Source of the DNA: AP-15 sp963774345
GTDB taxonomy: Bacteria; Pseudomonadota; Alphaproteobacteria; ATCC43930; CGMCC-115725
Length of the DNA: 64,000 nucleotides
Reading direction: 5' to 3'
Assembly (NCBI GenBank): GCA_963774345.1
Contig: CAVZFB010000038.1
Coordinates: forward strand, 310,001 to 374,000
Shown here: positions 20,301-30,753 of the stretch, in pieces
How the letters are laid out: every line of letters begins with the position of its first letter
Position numbering within the stretch: position 1 is the first letter of the stretch
The notes under the pieces: model-generated
Database searches by the model: none
What the model was told of the DNA's origin: nothing
Seen by the model: only the letters and a program-made list of their open reading frames with translations
Made by a program: the position numbers and the translations under genes

Positions 20301-20998
20301 GTAGCCGGTGCCCGTGGTCAAGCAGCAAGGGCCGGCCGACGGATTGGGGACGACATTGGTGCTCAGCAGGCCGGCGGACGCGGCCGGGTACGCAATCTGG
20401 GAGTCGGGCGTGGCGCAGGTGTAGTTGCCGGCAGGCAGTATCTGACCTGCCACACGGTCTGGAGTCGACCGGTGGTGTCGACACCGACGGCCTTGTCGAT
20501 CAGGTTTGCGTCTTCGAGAAAAGTGACGGGCCGCGTCCAGACGTCGAGGTAGAACAGATACGATGCGGTATCGGTCGGCACGCTCGCGCCGGGAAGGTAC
20601 GGCTGGTGAGCGAAATCGATCGTGTTCGAACTGCTCGGCGGCGGAGGTGATTGCGGCGGCGGTTGCGGTGATCCGGAAAGCTCGGCAAGCGCGGGATCCC
20701 ATCGCGCATTTGCGGGGAGGCCGTGATTTTCCGCGAGCAGGCCGTCGACATACATTCGGCCGCAGCCGATGAGGACATTGTTGGGGCCGGACGAGGCCGT
20801 GATCTGAAAGGCGGCCGGGGTCGTGGCAGGGTAGGCGGCGTGCCCCATGATATCGAGGGTGCCGGCCTGGATGCGGCGTGCGATCTCTGCGTGCCACTCG
20901 TTCCAGTCCGAGTCCAACTGCACTCGGCCCTGCTCCATCACCACCCCGGAATAGTTCTTCCAGGGGTCAAAGGTGAACCGGCTATTATCGAAGGCCAC
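17322..20998 (-). CDS. DUF6519/parallel beta-helix eCIS protein, frameshifted
   Basis: The protein starts with the DUF6519 signature, FTFDPWKNYSGVVMEQGRVQ followed by LDSDWNEW. It continues through a Cys-rich linker (CLDQGDCGCCICTVGDG) into a long right-handed parallel beta-helix (motifs such as IAGGSQDVFVCDNEIDGGL and VENNVVRVGLGL), interrupted by a Gln-rich tract near 17830-17950. The frame breaks near 20440: TVWQVR ends one frame and ILPAGNYTC continues in another, explained by one missing base in GTCAGATACTG. The intact product would be about 1,225 residues. GTG at 20998 has AGGAG 7 bases upstream. Its size, beta-helix and place after the baseplate genes suggest a tail-spike or fibre-like surface component. 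That is inference. Confidence 0.8.
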
Positions 20999-21019
20999 GG
21001 TAGTCTCCTATGGTTCTCG

Positions 21020-23284
21020 TTAATTTTGGTAGATCAAGCCAAACTCCAGGCCCACCGGCAAATACTCCTGGAGCCTAATCTTGAGGTCGCTTTCTCGCTG
21101 CGGCGCCAACAGAAAGTGAAAACAACCCATCTCGCCGCCGTCGTCTGCGCCGCGACGGATCGTGTCGTCGGTAGAAGCGAGGAGCTTCATGTATGCGGGA
21201 TGCCCATAGCGCAGCGAAAAGAACAGCGGCTGCGGCGAGGCGAGCGCTTGTTCGACGCACGCGAAACGGCGGGGGGTGACCGCGCCAAAGGGCAGAAAGC
21301 TGAAACGGACGCAGCCTTCCTGCTTGCGATCGGCGACGAGGCTCGAGGTCCAGGGCGCGGTATCGCCTGGGGCAAGCGCCGACCAGAAGATGCAATCGGA
21401 AACCATTGTGAGCAGGCCCGCGTGGACCTTGCCGACGACGGTGCATCCTTCGAGGGTCAGAGCGCCGCCGCCGCTCGAGCCATCGAGGGCGGCGTAAGCG
21501 ACCTGGGTGAGGTCGGTGGCGTCGACGATGCTGTCGGTGAGGCTGACCGTCGCGAACGAGGCTGCGTGGATCGCGCCTAGGATGGATCGGCTGCCGGTGA
21601 TCCCGACCCCGGCGGCCTCGACGATCAGGGCGGGAGCGGCCAGGTGGAGCGGATCGCCGTTCGGGCCAACCGACCAGCCCGGTACCAGCGTGCAGTGGGC
21701 AAGGCTGAGCTGGCCAAGAAGGTTCGTGGTGCCGCCGGGTCGAAGCGCCGGGAGATGCACGAGTGCGGCCGGCGTGGCCGGTGGGGTGGCCGGCGTCATG
21801 GCGGCGCCGGCAGCGAGCACGAAGCCGTTGAGGACGAACGTGCTGGAGGCGTCGCCGGTGACCGCGAGTTCGCCGTCGAGCAGCAAGGTCGGCCGTGCCG
21901 GGTCGGCCGCGCGCAGCTCCAGCGTGGCTCCCGCGGGAAGATCGACGCTGAGCGGCCCTGTTATCGACAACGTGTGGCTGCCCGCGACTTCGACCGCAAC
22001 TTGGCCATTGAGCGCAAATTGGCTCACCGCGTAATTCAGCGCGTCCTGCAAGGTGGCGAAGCGGGGATCGGGGAAGGGGATAATCCAAGCGGCATCGGTG
22101 ACGATGAAGCCGTTGCTGCGCGCGTATTCGCCGCCGCCGATGTCGGCATTGAAGCCGTAGAAATAGGAGAATGTCGGCGTAGGCGGTGCTGATCCGGCGG
22201 CAGGCGGTGGAAGCGCGATGCGACCGAGCTCGGGATCAACAACGACGGCGTAGGGGCTGCCGGACGAGGGCAGGTTGGCCCAGCTGCCGTCGTCTCCGGA
22301 AAGGTTTGCCACCTGAAGCTGATAGGGGTTGACCGGCTGACCGCCGATGTAGAGGACAAGGCTTTTGCCGATCCCGTAATAGGCCGCGCCGACGCCTCGC
22401 TGTAGATCGTCGCACAGGACGCGGCGGCGCAGGCGATCGATGACATTGACCGGTTGCGCCGCGGCGGCGATCTGCTCACCCTGCGAAACGGCGCGATGGA
22501 ACAGCGGGATGTCCATGCCCAGCGAGCTGAAGCGGTAGCAGAGCTGGCCGGTCGCGGTGTTGGTTGCAGCCGCCGTGGGCGAGGCGCCGGTAACGCTGTT
22601 TGCGCTGAGCGACCAAAGAAAAATCCCGATGTTCTGAATGTTGTAGCGTCCGCGTCCGGAGGCGATGCGGCGCACGTCGACCTTGTGGGCGGTGCGGTCG
22701 AAGCCGGTGTCGATGTAAAGACCGGGCTGCCAGCGCCGCAGGTCCGGGGCGTAGTGATTGCCGAGGCGAATATGGTTCATGTACTGCGTGTCGCCGAGAA
22801 CGCGGAAGAATTCGACGGCATGCGCGCTCCATCCGGTGACGTCTCGGGCCAGCTGTTCCATGACCAGCACGGTGCCCTTGCGCCGGCGCAGTGAGATGGT
22901 TTCGGCCACCTCGGCGCGGGGATTGTCGACGGCTGCGGTGATGCCCTTTATCGACTGGTAGCCGATCAGATCGCCGATATAGGGAATCACCCATGACGCG
23001 CAGGTCTCGATGAACTGATCGTTGTAGAGCTGGTCGAGGTCATAGGCGACGGCGGCGATCTGTTCCCCGACGAGCATCAGCAGTGACTGCAGTGGGCCGC
23101 GCACGGCCTTGGCTGTCAGCTGATCGAGCTGAGCCTGCTGATCGGAAGTAAGCGGAGTCGTCTGCGCCTGAAGCGCGTTCAGGTCAGCAAGCTCGGCCGC
23201 GGTGAGCAGGGTCTGCGATTGCGCCAGCTGCGCATCGCGAATGCGGTAGACCGAGGGCAGAAGCTCGAAGAGGTCCGGGCTCAC
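21020..23284 (-). CDS. Phage tail protein I (gpI)-like baseplate protein of the eCIS
   Basis: This 754-residue protein begins SPDLFELLPSVYRIRDAQ, typical of gpI-like tail proteins that link the baseplate to fibres. It continues with FIETCASWVIPYIGDLIG and an SLRRRKGTVLVMEQLARDVTGW region. The C-terminal 350 residues are beta-rich, with repeated stretches such as TLELRAADPARPTLLLDGE and AGVGITGSRSILGAIHA that look like a small beta-helix. It therefore appears to be a fusion of the gpI domain with a spike-like part. The GTG start overlaps the stop of the upstream baseplate gene (GTGA). Confidence 0.85.
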   Translation of the reverse strand: MSPDLFELLPSVYRIRDAQLAQSQTLLTAAELADLNALQAQTTPLTSDQQAQLDQLTAKAVRGPLQSLLMLVGEQIAAVAYDLDQLYNDQFIETCASWVIPYIGDLIGYQSIKGITAAVDNPRAEVAETISLRRRKGTVLVMEQLARDVTGWSAHAVEFFRVLGDTQYMNHIRLGNHYAPDLRRWQPGLYIDTGFDRTAHKVDVRRIASGRGRYNIQNIGIFLWSLSANSVTGASPTAAATNTATGQLCYRFSSLGMDIPLFHRAVSQGEQIAAAAQPVNVIDRLRRRVLCDDLQRGVGAAYYGIGKSLVLYIGGQPVNPYQLQVANLSGDDGSWANLPSSGSPYAVVVDPELGRIALPPPAAGSAPPTPTFSYFYGFNADIGGGEYARSNGFIVTDAAWIIPFPDPRFATLQDALNYAVSQFALNGQVAVEVAGSHTLSITGPLSVDLPAGATLELRAADPARPTLLLDGELAVTGDASSTFVLNGFVLAAGAAMTPATPPATPAALVHLPALRPGGTTNLLGQLSLAHCTLVPGWSVGPNGDPLHLAAPALIVEAAGVGITGSRSILGAIHAASFATVSLTDSIVDATDLTQVAYAALDGSSGGGALTLEGCTVVGKVHAGLLTMVSDCIFWSALAPGDTAPWTSSLVADRKQEGCVRFSFLPFGAVTPRRFACVEQALASPQPLFFSLRYGHPAYMKLLASTDDTIRRGADDGGEMGCFHFLLAPQRESDLKIRLQEYLPVGLEFGLIYQN

Positions 23285-26181
23285 GTCATGACTCCCAGGG
23301 TGACGTTAGCGGGATTGGGGTCGAGGACGAGGATCTCGGCCGGCAGCGGCAGAGATGTTCCCGTCGTGGCCCGAGGGATGTAGGCGCAGATGCTGCCGGG
23401 CGCGCCGGCGGAGGGACGCGGCAGCGGCGTGGTTAAGGACTGGCCGATCCATTTGTTGTAGGCGGAGATGGAATAGCCCCCGCTGCCGATGTCTCCAGCA
23501 GAACTGGTGGCGATGATTTTGAGGGACCTGATGTTGACCGCGATGATTCCGGGAACGCCTTGGATCAGCGCCGCCACTTCGTCGCCCGATACGCCCTCGC
23601 CGAAACTGCGCGAAGCGAAGCTGTAGGTCTGCCGCAATAGCTGAAGGACGGCGGTCTGAACGGCAGGCGCACTGTAGGACGGGTCGTAGCAGAGGTGGGC
23701 GGAGAGGCCGAACGTCGTTTCGAGGAAACTCTGCGCGTAGATCACGACATTAGGGTTACCGTAGCTTTTCAGCGCCGCGACCAGGTTGGCGAGGGTGAGG
23801 TTGCCGAGCGGCAGCGCGGCTCCGCCTGACCCGGCAACGGTAAGAAAAACGCCGCGGTCGGCGCCGTTCGGGATCCAGATAGCATACGCCTTAGCGATGC
23901 CGGCGAAGGACGCGGCGAAGTTCTGGTAGTCGGTGATCGAGACGGCGCGGCCGAGGGTCAGGACCGAAAGCGGAGCATTGGCGCGTATGTCGTCGATCGA
24001 TTGCGCGTCCTGACCGCCGGTGGCGGGCGCCGGATTGGTGACGCCGCTGACCCCGAGCGGGCGATCGATCAAGGTCGTGACGGCGCCGGCCGCGACGTTG
24101 CCGGCCGCCCCGATGCCGACACGGTAGCTAGCCTGAATGTTGCTTTGGCCGGTGGGAGGGGTCGATCCTTCGACGCCGTCGCCGAACTGGACCTGAGCGC
24201 CCCCACCGGGGAGGTTCAGCGTGGTGAAGACCTGCGCCGTGGGCGACTGACTGTAGAGGGTCGGCACCGCAGTCCAAGCGACACCGTTGGCCCTCACCTG
24301 CAAGGTGCTAAGACTGCCAGTTGGGGTGGGCGCCTGGATGTAGGTTAGGGGCATTTGCTTCAGCGTGAATCGCTGATTGGGCGTTGCCGCAACGCCGCTG
24401 CCGAGGAGTTCGGTTACCGGGGCGCCGGCCGTAGCGGCGCCGACATTGGCGTTAACCGTCGTGAGGGTTCGGTCGTAGCAGTGGAGCAGAGGGTTCTGCA
24501 GCAAGATGCGCGTATGCGGAAGCGGCTTGGTAACCAATGAGACCGAAGAAACTAGCGCGGCCTCTTGGACGACCGGATCTTTGGTGGTGGAGAGCGTGAG
24601 TGTGAAGTCAGAAAGTGTCGCGCTGAGCGTTCCAGTCCGGCCGTTGGCGTCCGCGACAGCGAGCCTCACTGTTGTCGTGGACGTGCTCCAATGCGGGACC
24701 GACCCATCCGGGTTGAAGAGATCGGGCGGCTGCAGCAGGGTCAGCGTCTCTCCCTGTTTGAGTGTGACTGTCGAAGTAGGATCATCGTCGGGCACAAAGG
24801 AGAGCGGGGTGCTGTCGGGGTTGGAGAGGTTGACGGAGATCTTCTGGCTCCGCCCGGTAATGGCCACCGCGGTGACGCCAGTGAGATCGGGACGCAGGAC
24901 TTCAAGTTCGAGGAAGGTACCGTAGAGCGGATGGTCCAGCGGCTGCTCGGCGACCGGAAGCATCTCGCTCTGGGTAAGGACGGACGTGGAACGCGTCTCG
25001 TCGTAGTATTCGCGCAGATTTGTGCGCGTATCGGTCATAACGCGGCTGATCTTTGCGCTGATCCCATAATCGGATCGCGTGATCGAAGTAACGGAGTTCA
25101 AGCGGTATAGACTGACGAACCCCGCAGGAGACCGCGAAGTGTCGGCGTCTGGATGGATCAGGACCAGCCAACCGCCGGTGACGAGCTTTGAGTACACCGC
25201 GTCCAGGTCGACGAGGCTCTCTTTGCCGAGGCCGGCTTTGTCGAAGTCCCAATCCGGTGAGGAAGCGGTGGTCACAAGACCGGCATGCTGAAGGGTGCGG
25301 AGTGTCCTAGCGGCCAACAGCATCGGATTCATGGCGTTGTAGCCAAACAAAGAGGCGCGCTGGCGCAGGGCATAAAACTTCGGGTTCTGCTGCGCCGGCC
25401 CGCTGCCGCGCCCGCCAAGGCCCTCCGACCAGGTGACCAGCGTGCGCTTGTTGACGCTGTCGGGTTGCACCGAACTGACTAGCCGCACGTCCCATCGTTG
25501 GGGATGCTGCGAGCGATCGTCGCCCACGATCAGAAATGCGTCACCGGGCTGTAACTGCGTCGAGGTGCCTGCAAGGTAGACGCTGGTATCCCGGCTGTGC
25601 GGCTCCCATGGACAGCCGGTCTGCACCGGCAGCGCGTTCCAGTCGGCTTTGGCGAGGGTGTTGGCGGAGGTCTGGAACGACTGCGGCGTTTGTCCCTGTG
25701 CGGGGACACTCTGCACCTGCGTGCCTGCCGGGATGGTGACGGCGGTCGTCGTCGGATCGGTGGGAAGACCGGTGGCGGCGGTGATGGTGAAGGCAAGGTA
25801 GGTCGAGGCGGAGACGCCGGGCGATGGCTGATAGCCGATCAGTTGGCTGAGTTGCGTCAGCGAATAGAGCTGGGTGGCGGTGCGCAGATAGCTCTCATTG
25901 GCGAGCCGCTCTTGATAAAAGGTGAGGATGTCGAGCACGACCGCTGTGGCATCGAGAAAGGCGATGCTGAAATCGTCGTCGTCGCGAGTCTTCAGCGCGG
26001 CCAGCGCTGGGTACTCGGAGCTGGAGAGACGCGCGAGCATCGATTCCTTGAACGTCGCCCAACTGCCGGTTCGATAGGCGATCGAGGAGAGCCCCGGGCG
26101 ATTAGTCTCGCCCTGCGGCGTCTGCACACTGATGCCGGAGCAGCAGCCGCAGGCGCAGTTCGGTAGTCCAGTACAGCTCAT
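23281..26181 (-). CDS. Putative baseplate assembly protein (gpJ-like), second copy
   Basis: This 966-residue protein has a Cys-rich N-terminus (MSCTGLPNCACGCCSG) followed by DDFSIAFLDATAVVLDILTFYQERLANESYLRTA. The latter is a hallmark of the large baseplate J proteins (TIGR02243 type). The C-terminal half holds the gpJ core: VQFGDGVEGSTPPTGQSNIQ, SYRVGIGAAGNV, then IRANAPLSVLTLGRAVSITDYQNFA. It corresponds to Afp11/Afp12 and forms the wedge ring around the hub. It overlaps the gpI-like gene by 4 bases. No frameshift was seen in this copy. Confidence 0.88.
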   Translation of the reverse strand: MSCTGLPNCACGCCSGISVQTPQGETNRPGLSSIAYRTGSWATFKESMLARLSSSEYPALAALKTRDDDDFSIAFLDATAVVLDILTFYQERLANESYLRTATQLYSLTQLSQLIGYQPSPGVSASTYLAFTITAATGLPTDPTTTAVTIPAGTQVQSVPAQGQTPQSFQTSANTLAKADWNALPVQTGCPWEPHSRDTSVYLAGTSTQLQPGDAFLIVGDDRSQHPQRWDVRLVSSVQPDSVNKRTLVTWSEGLGGRGSGPAQQNPKFYALRQRASLFGYNAMNPMLLAARTLRTLQHAGLVTTASSPDWDFDKAGLGKESLVDLDAVYSKLVTGGWLVLIHPDADTSRSPAGFVSLYRLNSVTSITRSDYGISAKISRVMTDTRTNLREYYDETRSTSVLTQSEMLPVAEQPLDHPLYGTFLELEVLRPDLTGVTAVAITGRSQKISVNLSNPDSTPLSFVPDDDPTSTVTLKQGETLTLLQPPDLFNPDGSVPHWSTSTTTVRLAVADANGRTGTLSATLSDFTLTLSTTKDPVVQEAALVSSVSLVTKPLPHTRILLQNPLLHCYDRTLTTVNANVGAATAGAPVTELLGSGVAATPNQRFTLKQMPLTYIQAPTPTGSLSTLQVRANGVAWTAVPTLYSQSPTAQVFTTLNLPGGGAQVQFGDGVEGSTPPTGQSNIQASYRVGIGAAGNVAAGAVTTLIDRPLGVSGVTNPAPATGGQDAQSIDDIRANAPLSVLTLGRAVSITDYQNFAASFAGIAKAYAIWIPNGADRGVFLTVAGSGGAALPLGNLTLANLVAALKSYGNPNVVIYAQSFLETTFGLSAHLCYDPSYSAPAVQTAVLQLLRQTYSFASRSFGEGVSGDEVAALIQGVPGIIAVNIRSLKIIATSSAGDIGSGGYSISAYNKWIGQSLTTPLPRPSAGAPGSICAYIPRATTGTSLPLPAEILVLDPNPANVTLGVMT

Positions 26182-26188
26182 CGCTCCC

Positions 26189-29100
26189 TCACTGTCCGCC
26201 CTCCAGATCGAGCGTTAACTTGCCGTGATTGGGAAAACTGCGATCGTTGTCCATGCGGGCCACCTGAAACGGCCCAAGCGGAATTTCTCCCTTCCGAAGA
26301 TAGATTTCGGTGTCGACTCCTTGCGGCTGAAAGACGGTCGCGGTGACGGTCTGCACGCCGGCGACTGTGCGCGCTGCGGCGTAGATAGGGCTGAGATAGA
26401 CCGTCTGTCCCAGCTTGAAGAAGCCGGGGGCGAACAATGCGGGTTGGCCGTCGGGCAGGGTTCCGCTGCCCAACACCTGCAAGAGCGATTGTTCGACGTC
26501 GCTCTGGAAGTACTCGGGATCGATGCAAATCGTAAGATTGATCTCGAGCGAGACGTAATTCGGACCTTCGAGTTTGATGTCCTGTCCCGCTAGCCGGTAA
26601 CGGTTCACGTACTGGGTGAGGGTCCGCCGAAGCGACCTGCTCAGATTGCCGCCGCACTGGGGTTCGGCGGTGATGAAGACGGTGTACCAGCTTCCGGTCC
26701 AGCGCAGCATCGCCGCGGAGTCTTCGACTTGCGAGTTGGCCTCGGTGACAGTGGCATAATCCGACATGGTGACCGCGCGCTCTTGGGTCAGGAAGGCTTG
26801 CGGCGCGCGGCGACGGATCTGGTCGGAGGTTTCGGGATCGAGCCCGCCGGAGGCCGGGAGCGGATTAGTGCAGGATTGGATCCGGGGGTCTCCGGCGAGG
26901 AACACTAGGCTTTCGGCGCCGACGTTCCCGGCTGTCCCATTGCCGATGCGATAGGAAGCGGTGAATGAGGTCCCACTCGGCGGACGCATGCCGTTGGTGT
27001 CATCGCCGAAGCGTAGATGCGCGGTGCCGTCGGACTCGATCTCGAGGACAAAGTTAGTGTCTGTGGCACGGGCGGCGAGGAGATCGGGGGCGGGAGTCCA
27101 AGTGGTGTCGACCCCGTTCAAGGTGCCGGTGAGGGTCACCGAAGGCACGGCCTGATTGGCGTCGTAATGCATCAGATCGTAGGCGGAGAGGCCCGGATTG
27201 GGTTCCTGCTCGAAGCTGCGGACGCTGATCAGATCCGAGCCGGCCGCGAACGCAGTCGCGACGGTGGCGAGCGAGACGCCGTTAAATTGCTCGACCACGA
27301 TCGGAAGCTGCACGCTGACGGCGCCTGAGGGCGGCTGGTATAGCAGCAGCAGATTGAACAGGGTTGGGGTCTGGAGTTCACCCTGGGCCAGCACGCCGAA
27401 GAGTGGCGGCCATGACGGCGGGTTCGACGGCTGGAGGGTGAGGTAGGCGGTGTTGCTGGCGTCCTCCAGTTCGACTGTTCCGGCATTCGGCAGCATGGTC
27501 GGCGCGCCGGGAAATGCGGTGGGGTTTGCGGCCGGCGGCGTGTAGCTGGAAGGAACGCCAATGAACCGTGACAATGAGTTGAGCTGGGTGACCGCATAGT
27601 TTGCCGCGCCGGGAGTCGAGTGTCAGATTGGTGAACTGTTCCAGGTGTACCGGACCGGTCATTCCGGCGGGACCTCCCGGCTGCGGATCGAACACGACGG
27701 TCAGATCGAAATTGGCTGGGTTGGTGGCGTTGGGCGCGGCCAGGACGCCGAAATATTGCGGCCACAACAACGGGCTGTCGGCCTGCACCATCAGGCAGGT
27801 GATCCCGTTCGCATCGGTAAGGCTGACGGAGCCGACGGAGAGCAACGGAACGGCATTCGGAGTTACCGGGCTGCCGGCCAGCCGCAGAGGGACGGCCTGG
27901 GTGATCGGGTTGTCGGGAAGCTGTGGCCGATAGCGCACCGGGAATGGAACCGGCGCCGTCGGGCTGCAGTGGTCGGCGGCGAGGTTCGGCGGGCGGAAGA
28001 GACTGGGCTCGGGGACGGTATGCAATTGGACGGCAGGCAGCAGAGTTCCTGGTCGGCGAGGACCACATTGCCGAGAACGACGCTGACTCCCGTTAGCAGG
28101 TGTTTGTCGTAGTTCGAGTTGAGAAACGTCGATGAGATGCAGACGGGAAACGGCAGAGCATCGTCAGCGGACCACCTGATCTCCGTCACCGGTATAGGCT
28201 GCTGCGAGGCGGAGGTGATCGGCACCGGCCCGCTGGCGCCCTGCTCGAAAAGCGGATCGACCAGTGGCTGGCCCCGGCCGTTCTGCGTGGCGACCGAGGT
28301 GAGCCGTACGGTGTAGCGGTGGCGTAAATCGGCGTCGGCGGCAACGCCGGTTTGCGGACCCATTACTTCCTGAAAGATCAGGACAACGCCGACTTGGAGA
28401 TTCGGATAAGACCCGAGCAAGGTGGCTTCGGTGGCCCCCTGTGGCAGACAGCAGTTGGTATCGCCCCAAGTGTAGAACTGTATCTGGTTGTGTTCGGGGT
28501 AGAGCGTCGCATCCTGCATCGGTTTGAACACGATGACGCCGGCAGCGATCGCCGCCCGCTCGTTGCCGGGCAGCGAGGATGGCATGCCCGGCGCGAAGGT
28601 GTAGAAGCTGGTTGTAGTGTGGTCGAGGAAGACCGGAACCGACGCGGTCAGATGGACCCAGGCGCGGGCATTGCACCCGTCATGCACGCGATAGTCGACA
28701 AGCAGGGCATGACGGCGCAGCGAGATGCGGCTGCGCGCCGTCAGCAGATACGCCTCTGTGGCGACCGCATCCTGCTGATAGCTCAGCTGGTCGCCATAAT
28801 AGGCGATCAGCTCAGCGAGAATGACCCCGATATCCGCTTCGCTCGAGCCCTGCCATGACGGCAGAAGTTGATTGAGGCGGTCGAGCAGGATGGTGCGAAA
28901 AGACCCATAATCCTTGGCCAGATAATTGATCGCCGGCGGTGTCGGAAGATCCGGTGGGCAGGCGGCATCGGCAGGTTTGCAGTCGAAATACGGGGGACAC
29001 TCGACCTTGAAGGAAAAGCTGACCTCGGCGAGTTGGGGATCAAAACCGGCGACCGCCTCAGTCACATCGAAAGTGTCTTGCGACGCCTGCGCAGCGTTAT

Positions 29101-29467
29101 TCACCAGGCGAAATGTATAGGGCGAGAAGTCGCCGGCGGCGCTGGTGCGGACCACCAATATTGTCGCAGGGTTCGCTAGCTGCGCGAAATAGGCGTCTTC
29201 CGTCGGCGTCGCTTGTGGCGGCGGCGGGGAAGCCGGCGCGATCCACAATGCGGTAATGCCGGTGATGCTCTCGCCACCTTCGATCAGCACATTGGCCGGC
29301 GTCAGGTTCGTGGGCGCCGGTTTGAGGCAATGCACCAGAAGCGTCTGTTGCCGCGGACTTCCTGCCGGAGCCTCGTTATCCAGCACCTCGAGATAGTCGA
29401 TCCCATTGAGCGTCGGGTTGCCGACGACCGCGGCCCTGCGGTTCTCATTGCAGCAGGCGTAGATCAC
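26189..29467 (-). CDS. Putative baseplate assembly protein (gpJ-like), first copy, two frameshifts
   Basis: The restored product is about 1,093 residues. The N-terminus reads MIYACCNENRRAAV then PTLNGIDYLEVLD. A central region has NYLAKDYGSFRTILLDRLNQ and ADIGVILAELIAYYGDQLSY. The C-terminal gpJ core has HLRFGDDTNGMRPPSG, ASYRIGNGTAGNVG and RRRAPQAFLTQERAVTMSDY. The frame breaks near 28031 (CCLP | VQLHTVPEP, one base missing) and near 27615 (LTL | PGAANYAVTQLNS, one base extra), so the second shift restores the first frame. About 415 bases between them are open in the middle frame and read as family sequence. GTG at 29467 overlaps the gp25 stop. It forms the baseplate wedge with the second copy. 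Draft-sequence error or decay are both possible. Confidence 0.82.
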
Positions 29468-29823
29468 GAAGGCCCTCCATAGACGAAGGTCTGCACCTGC
29501 GTGACCTCGGTGTTGAGCGGTGAATAAGTGACGGTTACGGTGAGGACCGACTCCTGAGACTCAGCGACGACCGACAGTACTTTGATCAGGCCGCTCAGCC
29601 ATTTCTGCAGCGCGCCCTGTACGGTGAACTGCGTCGCGGCTGCGATCTCCATGCTGGTGGGCGCGAATGGGAGCTGCAACAGACCGCTGCCGAAGTCGGG
29701 CATGTTCACGCGCTCTCCTGGCGAGGTGAACAGCACCTGCTCGACCAACTGGCGCAGATAGTCGTCCAATGGATCCATGGTGCGGCCACGGCCGTCGAAC
29801 TGGTATGGAAAGTTGACGTTCAT
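29464..29823 (-). CDS. GPW/gp25-like baseplate wedge protein
   Basis: This 119-residue protein matches the gp25/lysozyme-like wedge family (Afp9 equivalent): FDGRGRTMDPLDDYLRQLVEQVLFTSPGERVNMPDFGSGL (given here as its two halves FDGRGRTMDPLDDYLRQL and FTSPGERVNMPDFGSG), followed by LLQLPFAPTS. The ATG at 29823 gives MNVNFPYQF. An in-frame TTG at 29850 would add 9 residues and overlap the PAAR gene, but neither start has a strong Shine-Dalgarno. The stop overlaps the GTG of the first gpJ gene. Confidence 0.88.
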   Translation of the reverse strand: MNVNFPYQFDGRGRTMDPLDDYLRQLVEQVLFTSPGERVNMPDFGSGLLQLPFAPTSMEIAAATQFTVQGALQKWLSGLIKVLSVVAESQESVLTVTVTYSPLNTEVTQVQTFVYGGPS

Positions 29824-29839
29824 TGCTAAAATCGGTTCA

Positions 29840-30160
29840 TCAGGTGGCAAGTACCAAGGTCTGCGCCGAGACCGGAAGCAGTGGCGTTCCAGTCGGGACG
29901 CACAGCGACACCCCGGTCATGATCGCGACCGGCTGACCGTTGGACAGGACCTGCGTCGATCCCACGACCCACTGCCCGGTAACACATGGACCGTTGCCCG
30001 CGGGCGGAACGAATGCGCACCCGGCCACCGCATAGGGTGCTGCGATGGTCGCGATCGGCATCCCGGAAACAAAGACCGTCGGACTGGGAACGGTAGGTAT
30101 CGCCTGACCCCCGTGCGCGCAGGTGACGACAGCTCCCATGTGTAGAATTGGTCCCGGCAT
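29840..30160 (-). CDS. PAAR-like spike tip protein
   Basis: This 106-residue protein begins MPGPILHMGAVVTCAHGGQA and continues with PTVFVSGMPIATIAAPYAVAGC and TGQWVVGSTQVLSNGQPVAIM. That is the repeated beta structure of PAAR-like tip proteins in eCIS clusters (Afp10 type). His and Cys residues spaced along the chain could bind the tip metal. ATG at 30160 is preferred because GAGG lies 7 bases upstream, although the frame extends to 30193. No toxin extension is attached, so it is a plain tip. Confidence 0.85.
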   Translation of the reverse strand: MPGPILHMGAVVTCAHGGQAIPTVPSPTVFVSGMPIATIAAPYAVAGCAFVPPAGNGPCVTGQWVVGSTQVLSNGQPVAIMTGVSLCVPTGTPLLPVSAQTLVLAT

Positions 30161-30195
30161 TCGGATACCTCGGCAGCTGGATTTCGCTCGCAACG

Positions 30196-30753
30196 CTACG
30201 GTCCGGTTACCGTAAGTGCAGTCTCGTTCAGGGCAACGATCGGACCGATCAGGGTGATGGTCGCTCCTTGTCCGTTGCTGATGTAAATCCCTGTCTCATT
30301 GACCACGATCATTGCGCCACTCGCCCCCTTGAGAACAATTCCGCCAGTTGTGGGGGTCGGCGGCCCATCGCTGAGGATCAGCGAGTTTTGGCCAGTGGTT
30401 TGCAGCACGATGTTCTGTCCCGGCGGAATCGCCGGCGGCGCCGTGGCAAATGCCGGAACGTCGGCAACCAGGCCCCAGAAACCTCCGGTCCAGATCGGAT
30501 AATCCGGATCGCCCTGCTCGAACTCGATCCAGACCTGGGATCCGATCGGTGGAACGACAAAGCATCCAGCCTGAATACCCGCCGCTGGAACGCACGGCAT
30601 GGCCCAGCTTGTCGGGGTCTCGCCAAAGACATCAGGAACTTGCGCCATGATGCGCCCGATCTGCAGCGGATCGATGTTGACCAGCACCGTGCCGCGATAC
30701 TTGCCGTAGTATCGCGAGGGGGATGCGGCCATGCCTGAACGACCGTCGCTCAT
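30196..30753 (-). CDS. gpV/gp5-like spike protein (VgrG OB-fold)
   Basis: This 185-residue protein has the OB-fold typical of gp5/VgrG: YYGKYRGTVLVNIDPLQIGR, then PCVPAAGIQAGCFVVPPIGSQ, then VWIEFEQGDPDYPIWTGGFWG. A C-terminal segment of short beta repeats follows (IVLKGASGAMIVVNETGIYI), which would form the trimeric spike helix. It is equivalent to the Afp8 spike region. The ATG overlaps the upstream gpD-like stop (ATGA). Together with that gene it would make the hub and spike, capped by the PAAR protein. Confidence 0.88.
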   Translation of the reverse strand: MSDGRSGMAASPSRYYGKYRGTVLVNIDPLQIGRIMAQVPDVFGETPTSWAMPCVPAAGIQAGCFVVPPIGSQVWIEFEQGDPDYPIWTGGFWGLVADVPAFATAPPAIPPGQNIVLQTTGQNSLILSDGPPTPTTGGIVLKGASGAMIVVNETGIYISNGQGATITLIGPIVALNETALTVTGP

